64,000 nt of DNA from JANXPZ01 sp033853925 (GCA_033853925.1 JAWOLC010000001.1:62001-126000), one strand, 5' to 3'; positions 1 to 9,492 are shown, counted from the first letter of the stretch. Notes: generated by a model from the sequence alone, not told the origin. Made by a program: numbers and translations.

Positions 1-191
1 TCGGGCGGTCCTCTTGTCTCCTCCCCGGAGCGCGCCGAGGTGTCTCCCCGGGGGATCCCCCGCGATGGCAAGTGCCTTGCGTTGCCACGTCCTGCTGGGG
101 GTGGGCGGCGGTCGCCGTGCCACTCGTTCCACGCATGGACGCCGGTCGCCCTGGGAACGACTCCCGGCAGTCGAGCGACGGGAGAGAACGA

Positions 192-3100
192 ATGCTGCAC
201 GTGCCGACATCATCTCGCCTCTTCGCCATGGTCGCGGTGATTTCCGCGAGCCTGGCGCTCGCCGGGTCCGCGCTCGCGGGCCCGTCCGCCTCCATCGAGC
301 AGGTGAGGAACGGCGAGGCCACCGCTCCTCTCACGCCCGTCCCCGCGTGGGGCACGGGCAATTGCGGTGCCTCGAACTCCCACTACCTCGAGAGCCACTC
401 GACCGCCTATCGCGCCGTGATGGACGGACTCCCGACCGATGGCACCGTGGTCGAGCTCACCATCGGCTACGACGTGAAGCGCAGCGGCTCGTACGCCCTC
501 GACTACCTGACCCACTTCCAGCGGCTGCTGCCCCATGTCCTCTTCGGCCATCGCGAGCCCGAGGTCATCGACCCCCTGAGCGGCATCACCGGTGTCGGCT
601 CCCTCGTCACCACGGCTCCGATCCCCCTGCCCACGCGCAACCTGCTCGTGGATCCGGACGGCCCCGACCCCGACCCGGCAGCGCTCCAGCCGGTGACCAG
701 CATGGCCGCCCTGCCCGAGGCCGAGCGAGTGATGACCCTCTACGGTGGAACGCTCGTCGACGTCTCCTACGTGACGGAGGCGGACGTGAGCCTGGCCACC
801 AACTCCTCCGAGTCGCAGGTCCGGGTGCGCTTCACGGCCAGCAGTCCCAAGGCCGTGCTGGCCTGGGGCGGACACATCGCCTGCCGCTGGGACTGGGGTT
901 TCAACGCGGACGGCACGCCGCGGTCGGCCGCAGGGATCAGCGGCTCCTCCTACCACATGCGGCTGGTCACCTGGAGCCTCGGGAACCTGGGGAACCAGGA
1001 TCGCTCGATGTCCACCGACGCCGTCTACCCCGTCCCGCGCTGCGGAATCTCGAACCTCGGCCCCTTCTGCGCCGGATCCACCAACACCCACACGGCGCCA
1101 TCGGGGATGGAGTCCTACGCCTGGTCGCTGTTCGACAACACCTGCGGGGCCGAGATCGTCGGCGCCGACACCGGCCTCACGGTCGTCGTCCGCTCGAGCA
1201 GCGCCGGGAGCTACGGCCTGCTGCTCACCACGGGGGCGAGCGGGTTCACCAAGCAGTGTCAGGCGACGGTGCTCGTGAACCCGCCCGTCGTCGCGGACGC
1301 GGGCCCCGACCAGACCGTTTGCGCCGGAAGCCCCCAGACGCGGCTCGCCGGCGTGGTGAGCGGCGGCAGCGGAGCGTGGAGCGGCGGCACGGGCGCCTTC
1401 AGCCCCGGCCGCGGTGATGCGAACGCGGCGTACACGCCGTCGGCCGCCGAGATCGCGGCGGGGGGCGTCACCCTCACCCTCGTCTGCACCCCGTCGTCCG
1501 GACCCTGCCCGCCCGCCAGCGATCCCCTGCGCATCACCATCGACCCGATGGCCACGGCGAACGCCGGGCCCGACCAGATCCTCTGTGCGAGCAGCTCGCA
1601 GGCCCAGCTCGCCGGCCTGATCGGAGGCGCGGCAGCGAGTGGGGTGTGGAGCGGCGGGGCCGGCGCCTTCAGCCCGAGCGCCGCCGCCCTGAACGCGACC
1701 TACACGCCGACGGCGGCCGAGATCGCCGCCGGCAGCGTGACGCTGACGCTCACGAGCAACGACCCCGCCGGCCCCTGCGGGGCGGCCAGCGATCAGGTGC
1801 GCCTCACCTTCAATCCCGCCGCGCTCGCCGAGGCCGGGCCCGACCAGACGCTCTGCGGCACCAGCCCCCAGGCCCAGCTCGCGGGCAGCGTGGGCGGCGC
1901 GGCCACGCGAGGCACCTGGAGCGGCGGTGCCGGCACCTTCAGCCCGAGCGCCGCGGCCCTGAACGCCACCTACTCGCCGACCGCGGCCGAGATCGCGGCC
2001 GGCGGCGTGAGCTTGACCCTCACCACCGACGACCCGCCCGGGCCTTGCCCGGCGGTCAGCGACCTCGTACGGCTCGCCTTCAGCCCCGCGGCGATCGCGA
2101 ACGCCGGCCCCGACCAAGAGGTGTGCGCGAGCAGCCCGCAGGTGACGCTCGCCGGCGCGGTGGGAGGGGCGGCGACGAGTGGCACGTGGAGCGGGGGCGC
2201 CGGCACCTTCAGCCCGAGCGCCGCGGCCCTGGACGCGACCTACTCGCCGACCTCGGCCGAGATCGCCGCCGGCCACGTCACCCTGACGCTCACCACGAAC
2301 GATCCGGCGGGGCCTTGCCCCGCGGTGAGCGACGTCGTGGACGTCACCATCGCTCCCGCGGCTCTGGCGAACGCCGGGGCCGACCAGCGCGTCTGCGCGA
2401 GCAGTCCCCAGGTCCCGCTCGCGGGCGCCGTGGGTGGCGGCGCGGTGAGCGGCACGTGGAGCGGCGGGGCCGGGAGCTTCAGCCCCCGCGCGACCGCGCT
2501 GAATGCGACCTACTCGCCGACCGCGGCCGAGATCGCGGCGGGCGGCGTCACCCTCACCCTCACCACCAACGACCCGGCCGGGCCCTGCGGCCCGGCCAGC
2601 GACACGATGCGGATCACCATCGACCCGGTGACGACCGTGAACGCAGGTCCCGATCAGACCGTGTGCTCGAGCAGCCCACAGGTCCAGCTCCAGGGCGCGG
2701 TGAGCGGCACCGTCTCGAGCGGCACGTGGGGCGGCGGGGTGGGAACGTTCAGCCCGAGCGCCTCCTCCTTGACCGCGACCTACACCCCGACGGCGGCGGA
2801 GATCGCGGCAGGCGGCGTCACCCTGGTGCTGACCAGCGCCACGCCGGCGGGGCCGTGCCCACCCGCCAGCGACGCCGTGACCATCGTCATCCGCCAGGCG
2901 GTCACGGTGAACGCGGGCCCGGATCAGACGGTGTGCCTGGCCTCGCCGCAGGTGCAGCTCGCGGGCTCGCTGGGGAACGGAGCCACGAGCGGCACGTGGA
3001 GCGGCGGAACCGGCACGTTCAGCCCCGGACCCACCGCGCTGAACGCGCTCTACACCCTCTCGGCCGCGGAGATCGCCGCGCGGGGCGTCACCCTCACGCT

Positions 3101-4190
3101 CACCACCAACGACCCCGAGGGCCCGTGCCCCGCCGTGAGCGACGCGATGCGGATCACGCTCGACGCGCCGACCGTGACGGTCCCGGACCGCGTCGTCTGC
3201 GCCGGCATCTCGCCGGTCACGCTCTGCGCGAATCCAGCCAACGGCGTCGCGCCCTACACCTATCGGTGGAGCACCGGCGCCACCGGTCCGTGCATCTCCG
3301 TCGCGGACACCGGGCGCTACACCGTCTCCATCACCGACGCCAGGGGCTGCCAGGCCAGCGGGAGCGGCGTCTTCCGGCAGCGCGATTGCCAGGGCCAGCT
3401 CGCCCACACGAGCACCACCTGCGACAGCTACATGGCGGGAACGGGGGAGGACCTCTCCTCGACGAGCGTGAGCTACGTGCTCAGGGACGGGGTCATCACC
3501 AGCATCGCGCCCGGAGTGTTCTTCTACTACACCAAGGTGACCGCCCCCAGGGCCGACTTCACCGTGCAACTGGTACAGGTCAAGAACAACCCCGCCTTCC
3601 CCTTCTGCGAGGTGCAGCAGGACCAGGTCGTGCTCTACGACGCGGACTGCAATCGCATCGGCGCGGGGAGCGGCACGACCGCGGGGCAGGCGTCGGTCGA
3701 CGTGCACGGGGCCACGGTCGGGCAGGTGTTCATCATCAGCGTGAAGTACTCCCTCAAGGTCCTGGTCGGCACCGCGATCGGGCCGGCGGGCGGCGCCCAT
3801 TACACCTTCCGCACCGAGATCGACGGCACCGTCGTCGATCAGGACCCCGACGGCCTGCAGATCGGGCCACCGAGCCTGGTCGCCGTCGGCGACGGCCCGT
3901 CGGCGTTCGAGGGAATCGAGCTGTATCGACCCATCCCCAACCCGTTCCACCACGGCATGTGGATGGTCTATGCGGTGGCCTCGGGTCGCGAGCGGGTGGT
4001 GGTCTGCGTCTTCGATCTCGCGGGCCGGCGCGTGCGCAGCCTGACGAACGACTACCAGTCGCCGGGGCGCCACATGGTCGCCTGGGACGGCCGTGACGAG
4101 CAGGGCACGCGCGTGCGGAGCGGCCTGTACTTCGTCCACGTCGCCATCGGCGAGCGGGCGCGCCAGGTGCGCGTCACCTTCCTGAAGTAG
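192..4190 (+). CDS. Large secreted repeat protein with C-terminal FlgD-like sorting domain
   Basis: 1332-residue predicted exported protein. ATG at 192 follows GGGAGAG and opens directly into a signal peptide (cleavage near SALA/GPS, about residue 29); an upstream in-frame ATG at 72 would bury that signal. Residues 30-365 are an unassigned globular head with several Cys. Residues 368-995 are seven tandem units of 88-90 residues (1293-3176), each starting near AGPDQ-x-x-C and carrying TWSGG, a Y-x-PT-AAEIAAG segment and GPC. These look like Ig/PKD-type beta-sandwich modules of cell-surface proteins. A SprB-like segment follows (RWSTGATG, about 1025-1040), then a Cys-containing region. The last 85 residues resemble the FlgD Ig-like / type IX secretion C-terminal domain (PNPF, VFDLAGRRVR, WDGRDEQG, SGLYFV). 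Likely role: surface adhesin or structural protein, inferred from architecture only. The specific ligand is unknown. Confidence 0.85.
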   Translation: MLHVPTSSRLFAMVAVISASLALAGSALAGPSASIEQVRNGEATAPLTPVPAWGTGNCGASNSHYLESHSTAYRAVMDGLPTDGTVVELTIGYDVKRSGSYALDYLTHFQRLLPHVLFGHREPEVIDPLSGITGVGSLVTTAPIPLPTRNLLVDPDGPDPDPAALQPVTSMAALPEAERVMTLYGGTLVDVSYVTEADVSLATNSSESQVRVRFTASSPKAVLAWGGHIACRWDWGFNADGTPRSAAGISGSSYHMRLVTWSLGNLGNQDRSMSTDAVYPVPRCGISNLGPFCAGSTNTHTAPSGMESYAWSLFDNTCGAEIVGADTGLTVVVRSSSAGSYGLLLTTGASGFTKQCQATVLVNPPVVADAGPDQTVCAGSPQTRLAGVVSGGSGAWSGGTGAFSPGRGDANAAYTPSAAEIAAGGVTLTLVCTPSSGPCPPASDPLRITIDPMATANAGPDQILCASSSQAQLAGLIGGAAASGVWSGGAGAFSPSAAALNATYTPTAAEIAAGSVTLTLTSNDPAGPCGAASDQVRLTFNPAALAEAGPDQTLCGTSPQAQLAGSVGGAATRGTWSGGAGTFSPSAAALNATYSPTAAEIAAGGVSLTLTTDDPPGPCPAVSDLVRLAFSPAAIANAGPDQEVCASSPQVTLAGAVGGAATSGTWSGGAGTFSPSAAALDATYSPTSAEIAAGHVTLTLTTNDPAGPCPAVSDVVDVTIAPAALANAGADQRVCASSPQVPLAGAVGGGAVSGTWSGGAGSFSPRATALNATYSPTAAEIAAGGVTLTLTTNDPAGPCGPASDTMRITIDPVTTVNAGPDQTVCSSSPQVQLQGAVSGTVSSGTWGGGVGTFSPSASSLTATYTPTAAEIAAGGVTLVLTSATPAGPCPPASDAVTIVIRQAVTVNAGPDQTVCLASPQVQLAGSLGNGATSGTWSGGTGTFSPGPTALNALYTLSAAEIAARGVTLTLTTNDPEGPCPAVSDAMRITLDAPTVTVPDRVVCAGISPVTLCANPANGVAPYTYRWSTGATGPCISVADTGRYTVSITDARGCQASGSGVFRQRDCQGQLAHTSTTCDSYMAGTGEDLSSTSVSYVLRDGVITSIAPGVFFYYTKVTAPRADFTVQLVQVKNNPAFPFCEVQQDQVVLYDADCNRIGAGSGTTAGQASVDVHGATVGQVFIISVKYSLKVLVGTAIGPAGGAHYTFRTEIDGTVVDQDPDGLQIGPPSLVAVGDGPSAFEGIELYRPIPNPFHHGMWMVYAVASGRERVVVCVFDLAGRRVRSLTNDYQSPGRHMVAWDGRDEQGTRVRSGLYFVHVAIGERARQVRVTFLK
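1293..3176 (+). repeat. Seven in-phase coding repeats of 264-270 bp
   Basis: Units begin at 1293, 1557, 1827, 2097, 2367, 2637 and 2907. The first is 264 bp and the others are exactly 270 bp, so each encodes 88 or 90 residues. Every unit has a Cys about nine residues in and another in a GPC motif near its end, probably one disulfide per module. The nucleotide similarity is high but not identical, so this is an old or selected expansion, not a fresh duplication. Confidence 0.9.
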
Positions 4191-4195
4191 AGAGC

Positions 4196-4228
4196 GGAGG
4201 GCGCCCGGCGCGAGGCTGGGCGCCCTCC
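4196..4228 (+). terminator. Hairpin after the repeat-protein gene
   Basis: An 11-bp perfect stem (4196-4206 with 4218-4228; GGAGGGCGCCC) encloses an 11-nt loop, starting 6 bp after the stop codon. There is no T-tract, so it is either a GC-rich intrinsic terminator of the weak-U type or a 3' stabilising hairpin. It lies between two convergent genes and could serve both. Confidence 0.5.
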
Positions 4229-4321
4229 CGACTCCCGAGCGCCGGCAGGCACCGGCGGTCCGCGCACCGGCCGAGAGACCGCGTAGAGGCGTCGCCTCGC
4301 CGGAGGTGCGGCGGAGCTATC

Positions 4322-5224
4322 TCACTCCACCTTCACGACATCCGGGCCGAGGTGACGAAACCGCATGAAGACGGCCGGATCGTGGCCGGGGACGATCAGC
4401 CGCCGAGCCGAGGCGATCCGCGTCATTCGCTCCTGAGCCGCCAGGTTCGACCGCGCGTCCAGGGTCTGGGCGATCGGGACGCGGCGCTCGAGGTTCTCGT
4501 AGAGGTAGACGTTGTCCGAGGCCAGCACGACCACGCCCTTCGCCGTGTGGACTCCCAGGAACTGCGAGGCGAACGTGTGCCGCCCGCCCGTGTAGGCGGT
4601 GATCCCGGGGAGGATCTCCCGGCCGTCGCCCTCGACGAAGCGCACGCGGCCCTGCGCCCGCAGGCCGGCGAGCATCGCCGCGTCCACGGTGTCGATGCCC
4701 TCGTGCGCCGGAGTTCCTCCTTCGCCGACGTAGTACTCGTACTCCTGCCGTTGAAGCCAGATGCGCGCTCGGGGAAACAGGTCGGCGCCGTCCAGATGGT
4801 CCCAGTGGATGTGGGTCAGGATGACATCGCTGACCGAGTCGGGCGGCACTCCCAGACGCTCGAGCGCCACATCCGGACGAACGAAGCCGGCGGGCTTCCA
4901 GGCGTCGAGAAGGCCCTGGCGGTAGAACCCTGCGTCCACGAGGACCCAGCGCCCCCGCGGGCCCTCGAGGGCCCAGAACATCATCGCGATGTCGAGCTTG
5001 CGCGTGCTGTCGGCACCCGCCACCAGCGCCTGCACGGGGAAGCCCGGGAGCGTCGCGTAGCGGACGGCGTAGACCTGCCAGTCGGGCGGGCGGGCCGCGG
5101 CTCGCGACGCGCACGCCGCGGCTCCCGGTAGAGCACCGAGCAGCAGTGTCGCGGCCAGGAGCCCGACACCCAGGCTCGGGCTTCGCTGGTGCCCCCGAAC
5201 CGAAGCTGCCGCTCGCACGCGCAT
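4322..5224 (-). CDS. Exported metallo-beta-lactamase-fold hydrolase (AHL-lactonase-like)
   Basis: 300 residues from ATG at 5224. The N-terminus has a hydrophobic export segment (about 17-38) ending in GAAACAS, which is a possible but imperfect lipobox. The metal site motif H-I-H-W-D-H is at residues 138-143, preceded by VDAGFY and followed by GGRHTFASQ and VPGHDP, the usual order of dinuclear zinc hydrolases. The spacing and length resemble the N-acyl-homoserine lactonase / AttM branch of the superfamily. The substrate is inferred only; lactonase, phosphodiesterase or other ester hydrolase activity are all possible. An alternative in-frame ATG lies 12 codons upstream at 5260. It is convergent with the gene ending at 4190 and divergent from the Fe-S gene at 5333. 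Confidence 0.8.
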   Translation of the reverse strand: MRVRAAASVRGHQRSPSLGVGLLAATLLLGALPGAAACASRAAARPPDWQVYAVRYATLPGFPVQALVAGADSTRKLDIAMMFWALEGPRGRWVLVDAGFYRQGLLDAWKPAGFVRPDVALERLGVPPDSVSDVILTHIHWDHLDGADLFPRARIWLQRQEYEYYVGEGGTPAHEGIDTVDAAMLAGLRAQGRVRFVEGDGREILPGITAYTGGRHTFASQFLGVHTAKGVVVLASDNVYLYENLERRVPIAQTLDARSNLAAQERMTRIASARRLIVPGHDPAVFMRFRHLGPDVVKVE

Positions 5225-5332
5225 GGACCCAAGATCGCACCGGACCTTTCGCCTGTCCATCCCGGAGCCATGGGATCGTGGGTCCGTCGAGGCCGCGCCT
5301 GTGGTACGCTGCACGCTCCGCGGAGAGATCCG

Positions 5333-6643
5333 ATGGGCCACCTGGTCGGCAAGGACATCTATCGGCGGCTCGGCGCCAAGATCGACGGGCTCACCGTCCG
5401 CGCGCCCTGGAACGACGCCCTCTACGCCATCCTCAAGCAGCTCTACTCGGCCGAAGACGCCCAACTGGTGGTCGAGATGCCGTACGGTCTCGCCACGCTG
5501 GAACGCCTGGAGCGGGTGACCGGGATCCCGCGCCCCGAGCTCGAGAAGCGACTCGAGAGCCTCGGGTCCCGCGGCCTCGTCCTGGATCTCTGCGTGGGCG
5601 GGCGCTACCACTACGCGCCCTCGCCGATGGTCATCGGCATCTTCGAGTTCACGATGATGCGCACCGGCCCGGGCCTGGATCACGGGACGTGGGCGAGGCT
5701 GTTCCACGACTACCTGGAGCAGGGCGCCTTCTACGGCGCCAACTTCGGCTCGGGCGAGAAGGTGTCGCTCATGCGCACCGTGCCCCACGAGGGCACCGTG
5801 CGCCCCGACGAGTGCGTGGAGATCCTCGATTACGAGAAGGCCACGGCCATCGTCGACAGCGGGCGGCGATTCGCCATGGGCCTGTGCTCCTGCCGCCACG
5901 AGAAGCACCACCTCGGCACGAGGCAGTGCCAGGCTCCGCTCGACAACTGCTCGACCTTCGGGGACGCGGCGGACTTCCTGGTGCGCAAGAACCTCGCGCG
6001 CGAGGTCTCGAAGAGCGAGATGCTGGAGAACCTCGCCCGCTCGCGGGAGCTGGGGCTCGTCCTGAACGCCGACAACGTGCAGCGCGACGTCACCTTCATC
6101 TGCCACTGCTGCGGCTGCTGCTGCAACGTGCTGCTCGGGATCTCGCGGCACGGCTATCCCAACACGGTCGTGACCTCGACGTTCATCGCGGCCTCGGACC
6201 GCGCCCTCTGCGACGGCTGCGGTATCTGCTCGAAGCGGTGCCCGATCGCCGCGATTCCGCGCGTCCCCGACCCCGACCCGCGCTTCCGCAAGCACGGTCG
6301 GCCGCAGGTGGACGAGTCCCTGTGCCTCGGCTGCGGCGTCTGCGCGACGCGCTGCAAGACGGGCGCGATGAAGCTGCACAAGCGCCCGCAGCGGGTGCTC
6401 CATCCCGAGACCACCTTCGAGCGCGTGATCCTGCAGTGCCTGGAGCGGGGGACGCTGCAGAATCAACTGTTCGACGACCCGGGCAGCAAGTCCCAGGCGT
6501 TCCTGCGCGGCGTCGTGGGCGGGTTCCTGCGCCTGCCCCCGGTCAAGCAGGCGCTCATGAGCGACGCGCTGCGCTCGCGCTTCCTCGCCGCCATGAAGCA
6601 GGGCGCCGCCCGCCAGGGCGGGGACCGTCCCTCGCAGACCTGA
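5333..6643 (+). CDS. Cys-rich 4Fe-4S double-ferredoxin-domain protein
   Basis: 436 residues, cytoplasmic, ATG at 5333 after CGGAGAG. Residues 25-95 look like a winged-helix segment. Residues 180-210 hold Cys185, Cys187, Cys199 and Cys206 in a CxCR...C...C pattern. Residues 255-264 contain an unusual dense cluster, C-H-C-C-G-C-C-C. Two ferredoxin motifs follow: C293xxC296xxC299xxxC303P and C331xxC334xxC337xxxC341, the second lacking the usual Pro after the last Cys. This matches a family of uncharacterised 4Fe-4S proteins with a CSCR motif. It probably binds two cubane clusters plus one or more extra metal centres and transfers electrons, but the partner is unknown. No redox partner gene is adjacent. 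An in-frame upstream ATG at 5189 would overlap the divergent hydrolase gene and is unlikely. Confidence 0.8.
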   Translation: MGHLVGKDIYRRLGAKIDGLTVRAPWNDALYAILKQLYSAEDAQLVVEMPYGLATLERLERVTGIPRPELEKRLESLGSRGLVLDLCVGGRYHYAPSPMVIGIFEFTMMRTGPGLDHGTWARLFHDYLEQGAFYGANFGSGEKVSLMRTVPHEGTVRPDECVEILDYEKATAIVDSGRRFAMGLCSCRHEKHHLGTRQCQAPLDNCSTFGDAADFLVRKNLAREVSKSEMLENLARSRELGLVLNADNVQRDVTFICHCCGCCCNVLLGISRHGYPNTVVTSTFIAASDRALCDGCGICSKRCPIAAIPRVPDPDPRFRKHGRPQVDESLCLGCGVCATRCKTGAMKLHKRPQRVLHPETTFERVILQCLERGTLQNQLFDDPGSKSQAFLRGVVGGFLRLPPVKQALMSDALRSRFLAAMKQGAARQGGDRPSQT

Positions 6644-6647
6644 GGGG

Positions 6648-6670
6648 CGCCGGCGCCGGGCGCGCCGGCG
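6648..6670. terminator. GC-rich hairpin between convergent genes
   Basis: The self-complementary octamer CGCCGGCG occurs at 6648-6655 and 6663-6670, giving an 8-bp stem with a 7-nt loop in the 37-bp gap between two convergent stop codons. There is no T-tract on either strand. Confidence 0.35.
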
Positions 6671-6680
6671 ACCGCCGGCC

Positions 6681-8798
6681 TCACTCGGGCGTGGTGTAGG
6701 TGAGCCCCTGCTCGTACCGCGTCGCGCGCTCGCGCATCGCCCGCGCGCGTCCGCTCGAGTCCGAGCCCTCCAGCAGCGCCAGGGCGCGCCGCTCCGTCGC
6801 CGCCGCCTCGGCGAAGCGCCCGCCCGCTGCCTCGGCGGCCGCCTGCGCCTCGAGCATGTCGGGGTTGCGCCCGCCGGTCAGCTCCACCGCCCGCCGGGCG
6901 AGGTCGAGCGCCTCGGCCGGGGCGCGCGCAGCCGGATCCGGGCTGGTCGCCAGCACCCAGGCCAGCATGCCCAGTGGCTCCACCCAGGTGGGCTGCAGCG
7001 CGACCACCCGCCGTAGCTGGGCAGCCGCCTCGCCCTCCCGGCCGGGCTGGCGCAGCAGCGCGGCCGCCAGGCGGAAGCGCGCGGCCGCGTCGTCGGGCGC
7101 CCGGGCCACGGCGCGCTCGAGCAGCTCCCTTCCTTCGGCCGAGCGGCCGGCCAGGACGAGCAGCTCGCCGAGCGGGCTCAAGGCGCCCGCGTCGTCCGGA
7201 GCCACGGCCAGGGCACGCCGATACTGCTCCGCGGCCTCGTCCGGCCGCCCGGCCAGGCGCAGCGCCCGTCCCAGGTCCTCGATCACGCCGGCGTGGTCGG
7301 GCAGCAGATCGGCCGCGCGGCGCAGGTGCACGATCGCCTCCTCGATCCCGCCCTGCTCCAGGAGCATCAGGCCGAGGTTGTAGTGGGCGAAGGCGTAGTT
7401 TGGGTCGAGCGCGAGCGCCAGCCGGAACTCGCGGGTCGCTTCCGCGTCCTGCGACTGCTCACCCAGCAGGGCCCCCAGCTTGTTGTGGATGACGGCGACG
7501 CCGGGGGCGGTGGTCTCGAGATGGCGAAACAAGGTGAGCGAGTCGCGCCAGTTGGGCAGCGTCTGGCGCACGCCCCGCGCCTCGGCGGCCAGCGCGACCA
7601 GCACCGGCACGAGCACGAGCAGGCGTCGCCCGCTCCGGCGCGGAGGCGGCGACCTCCAGACGGCGGCGAGACCGGCGCCGACGACCGAGAGGAGCCCCAC
7701 GGCCGGGAAGTAGACGTACTTGTCCGAGGCGATCACCCAGCTGTACCTGACGAGGCCGAGCGTCGGCGCGAGCGCCACGACGAAGACGAGCCCCCCGACG
7801 AGCGGGCCGCGCGTGCGGCGCCAGAGCAGCGCCGCGACGACGGCGAGGATCGCGACCACCGTCGCCCCGGCGAGCACGGCGGAGTTCGCGAGGCTGAAGG
7901 CGCCGGGAGAGCGGTAGGCGCTGGACAGGTGCACGGGCCAGAGAACCTTCCCGAGATAGAACGCCACGAGGTAGGCCGCCTGGAGCGGCCAGCGCGGCCA
8001 GTCCGCGGACTCGATCCCCGCCGTGTTCCGATGCGAGATCAGCGTGACGATCCCCGAGGCCAGCGCGCACAGGAAGAACGGCCAGGTCGCCGCCACCGTG
8101 CGCCAGCTCAGCCGCCGCAGCGGCCAGAGATCCAGCAGTGGCAGGAGCAGCGGCAACGTCACCACGGTGGGCTTGGCCAGCAAGGCCAGCACGAAGAAGA
8201 TCACCGCCGCGACGCGCCACCACGGCCGCCCGCTGCGCGCGTGCTCGACGTGAGCCAGCAGCGTGGCGAAGGCGAAGCAGGCGGCCAGGAGCGTCTTGCG
8301 CTCGCCGACCCAGGCCACGGGCTCCACGGTCAGAGGATGGAGACCGAAGAGGAGGCCGGCGAGCACCGCGGCCACGAGCGAGCCGAAGAGGCGGTAGAGG
8401 AGCAGGACCAGGAGCGACGTGGCCAGCACGTGCAGCGCCAGGCTGGTCTGATGGAACACGCGCAGGTCAGCGGGACGGCCTCCCCGGGCGTAGTCCAGCA
8501 TCAGCGAGGTCATGGAGAGCGGGGTGTAGTAGCCGCGAATGGTCGAGGGTCGTCGCACCTCGGCGAAGAAGCGGACGGCGGACGCCCAGCTCGGATGGGT
8601 CACGAGCGGGTTGAAGGCGACGAAGCCCTCGTCGTCCATGGCCGAGGCCTGTGCCCCGAGCACCGGCCAGTGAACGGCCGCCACCGTTGCGGCGACCAGG
8701 AGCAGCGCGGCCGCCAGCGCGAACCGGGAGCGCCGGCCGGGGAGGGCCGGCGCTTGCGTGCGGCGTGCCAAGCCGCTCTTCCCCCGGGGGCGCTTCAC
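6681..8798 (-). CDS. TMTC-like multi-spanning membrane protein with C-terminal TPR repeats
   Basis: 705 residues, GTG start at 8798. The N-terminal half (about 25-410) has an export/anchor helix, a luminal-type loop with MDDEGFVAFNPLVTHPSW, and about ten further hydrophobic helices. The motif HPLTVEPVAWVGERKTLL at about 150-170 is typical of the TMTC / DUF1736 family of putative GT-C O-mannosyltransferase-like proteins. The C-terminal 270 residues hold about six tetratricopeptide repeats (for example HYNLGLMLLEQGG, LGRALRLAGRPDEA). Such proteins are predicted to glycosylate or scaffold exported proteins from the inner membrane; this is family knowledge, and activity here is not shown. A GT2 that could make a polyprenyl-linked sugar donor lies at 18954. 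The gene stands alone and converges on the Fe-S gene. Confidence 0.8.
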   Translation of the reverse strand: MKRPRGKSGLARRTQAPALPGRRSRFALAAALLLVAATVAAVHWPVLGAQASAMDDEGFVAFNPLVTHPSWASAVRFFAEVRRPSTIRGYYTPLSMTSLMLDYARGGRPADLRVFHQTSLALHVLATSLLVLLLYRLFGSLVAAVLAGLLFGLHPLTVEPVAWVGERKTLLAACFAFATLLAHVEHARSGRPWWRVAAVIFFVLALLAKPTVVTLPLLLPLLDLWPLRRLSWRTVAATWPFFLCALASGIVTLISHRNTAGIESADWPRWPLQAAYLVAFYLGKVLWPVHLSSAYRSPGAFSLANSAVLAGATVVAILAVVAALLWRRTRGPLVGGLVFVVALAPTLGLVRYSWVIASDKYVYFPAVGLLSVVGAGLAAVWRSPPPRRSGRRLLVLVPVLVALAAEARGVRQTLPNWRDSLTLFRHLETTAPGVAVIHNKLGALLGEQSQDAEATREFRLALALDPNYAFAHYNLGLMLLEQGGIEEAIVHLRRAADLLPDHAGVIEDLGRALRLAGRPDEAAEQYRRALAVAPDDAGALSPLGELLVLAGRSAEGRELLERAVARAPDDAAARFRLAAALLRQPGREGEAAAQLRRVVALQPTWVEPLGMLAWVLATSPDPAARAPAEALDLARRAVELTGGRNPDMLEAQAAAEAAGGRFAEAAATERRALALLEGSDSSGRARAMRERATRYEQGLTYTTPE

Positions 8799-9102
8799 AG
8801 GCTGATTCTAGCGGCGCCGCCGGGCCGCCTCAATCCGGCCGCCACGACGGTTGGCGCCGGGGTCGCGGCCGCGGGCCTGGCCCAGACAAGTCTCGTCAGC
8901 GGTCCGGAAGTAGGGTAGAGTAAAGGGAGTCGACCTCCCCGCGTGCGGAGGGGACGGGAGGAAGGATCCTCGCTGCCGCAGAGCCTCGGGAGTCGCCCTT
9001 CGCGGGCCGCCCACGGCGTCTTCATCGCCCACCCCTGGACCTCGCGGCCCGGCCTCGCTGCCGATGGCCGGCTAACGGTCGCCTCATCCCGAGGAAGGGT
9101 CC
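8799..9102. other. Divergent intergenic region, 304 bp
   Basis: It separates the minus-strand TPR membrane protein from the plus-strand cupin. A stretch at 8905-8925 (AAGTAGGGTAGAGTAAAGG) is the least GC-rich part and could hold a -10 element for the cupin direction, but no convincing -35 is seen. GAGGAAGG just before 9103 is the cupin ribosome-binding site. I see no gene or RNA in it. Confidence 0.4.
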
Positions 9103-9492
9103 ATGTGCTCGCGTCCGGCAGCCGCCGCAGGGGGCGTTCCTCGTTCTTTCTGCGGACCTGTGTCCGTGCCGCCCACTCAGCGATCCGCGGAGCATGACGG
9201 GCTCGGCTCCATTCTCTTCTCCCGGTTGCTCACCGCGCACGACTTCGCCAGTCCGATTGATTTCGTCGACTTCACCGTGATCCCGGCAGGGAGCACCGTG
9301 GGGCTCCACCCCCACGAGGGCAACGAAGAGCTGTACCTCGTCGTGAGGGGCGAGCCGCTGGTGGCCGTGGAGGGCGAGACCCGTCGGCTGCGACAGGGCG
9401 ATGTGGCAGTGGTGCGCTCGGGGCAACATCACGGACTGGTAAACGACAGTGACCACGAGGCCGCGATCTTCGTCGTTCAGGTCCGCACCTAG
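9103..9492 (+). CDS. Small cupin-fold protein
   Basis: 129 residues, ATG at 9103 with a good Shine-Dalgarno (GAGGAAGGGTCC). The core beta-barrel spans about 40-128. Cupin motif 1 is visible as H-x-H-x4-E with following G (LHPHEGNEELYLVVRG), and motif 2 as GDVAVVRSGQHHGL. These residues normally bind a single divalent metal. The first 30 residues are not conserved-looking, so a later start is possible. Cupins of this size are sugar isomerases, epimerases, dioxygenases or small-molecule sensors. Its position directly before the sugar phosphate cyclase gene, with a 44-bp overlap, suggests a role in the same pathway; that is inference from context. Confidence 0.75.
   Translation: MCSRPAAAAGGVPRSFCGPVSVPPTQRSAEHDGLGSILFSRLLTAHDFASPIDFVDFTVIPAGSTVGLHPHEGNEELYLVVRGEPLVAVEGETRRLRQGDVAVVRSGQHHGLVNDSDHEAAIFVVQVRT

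Noticed and set aside
210..4139. A 1309-residue open frame antisense to the first gene
   Set aside because: It mirrors the repeat gene, is Arg/Gly/Asp-rich and has no domain or ribosome-binding site. Long antisense frames are expected in 70% GC DNA.
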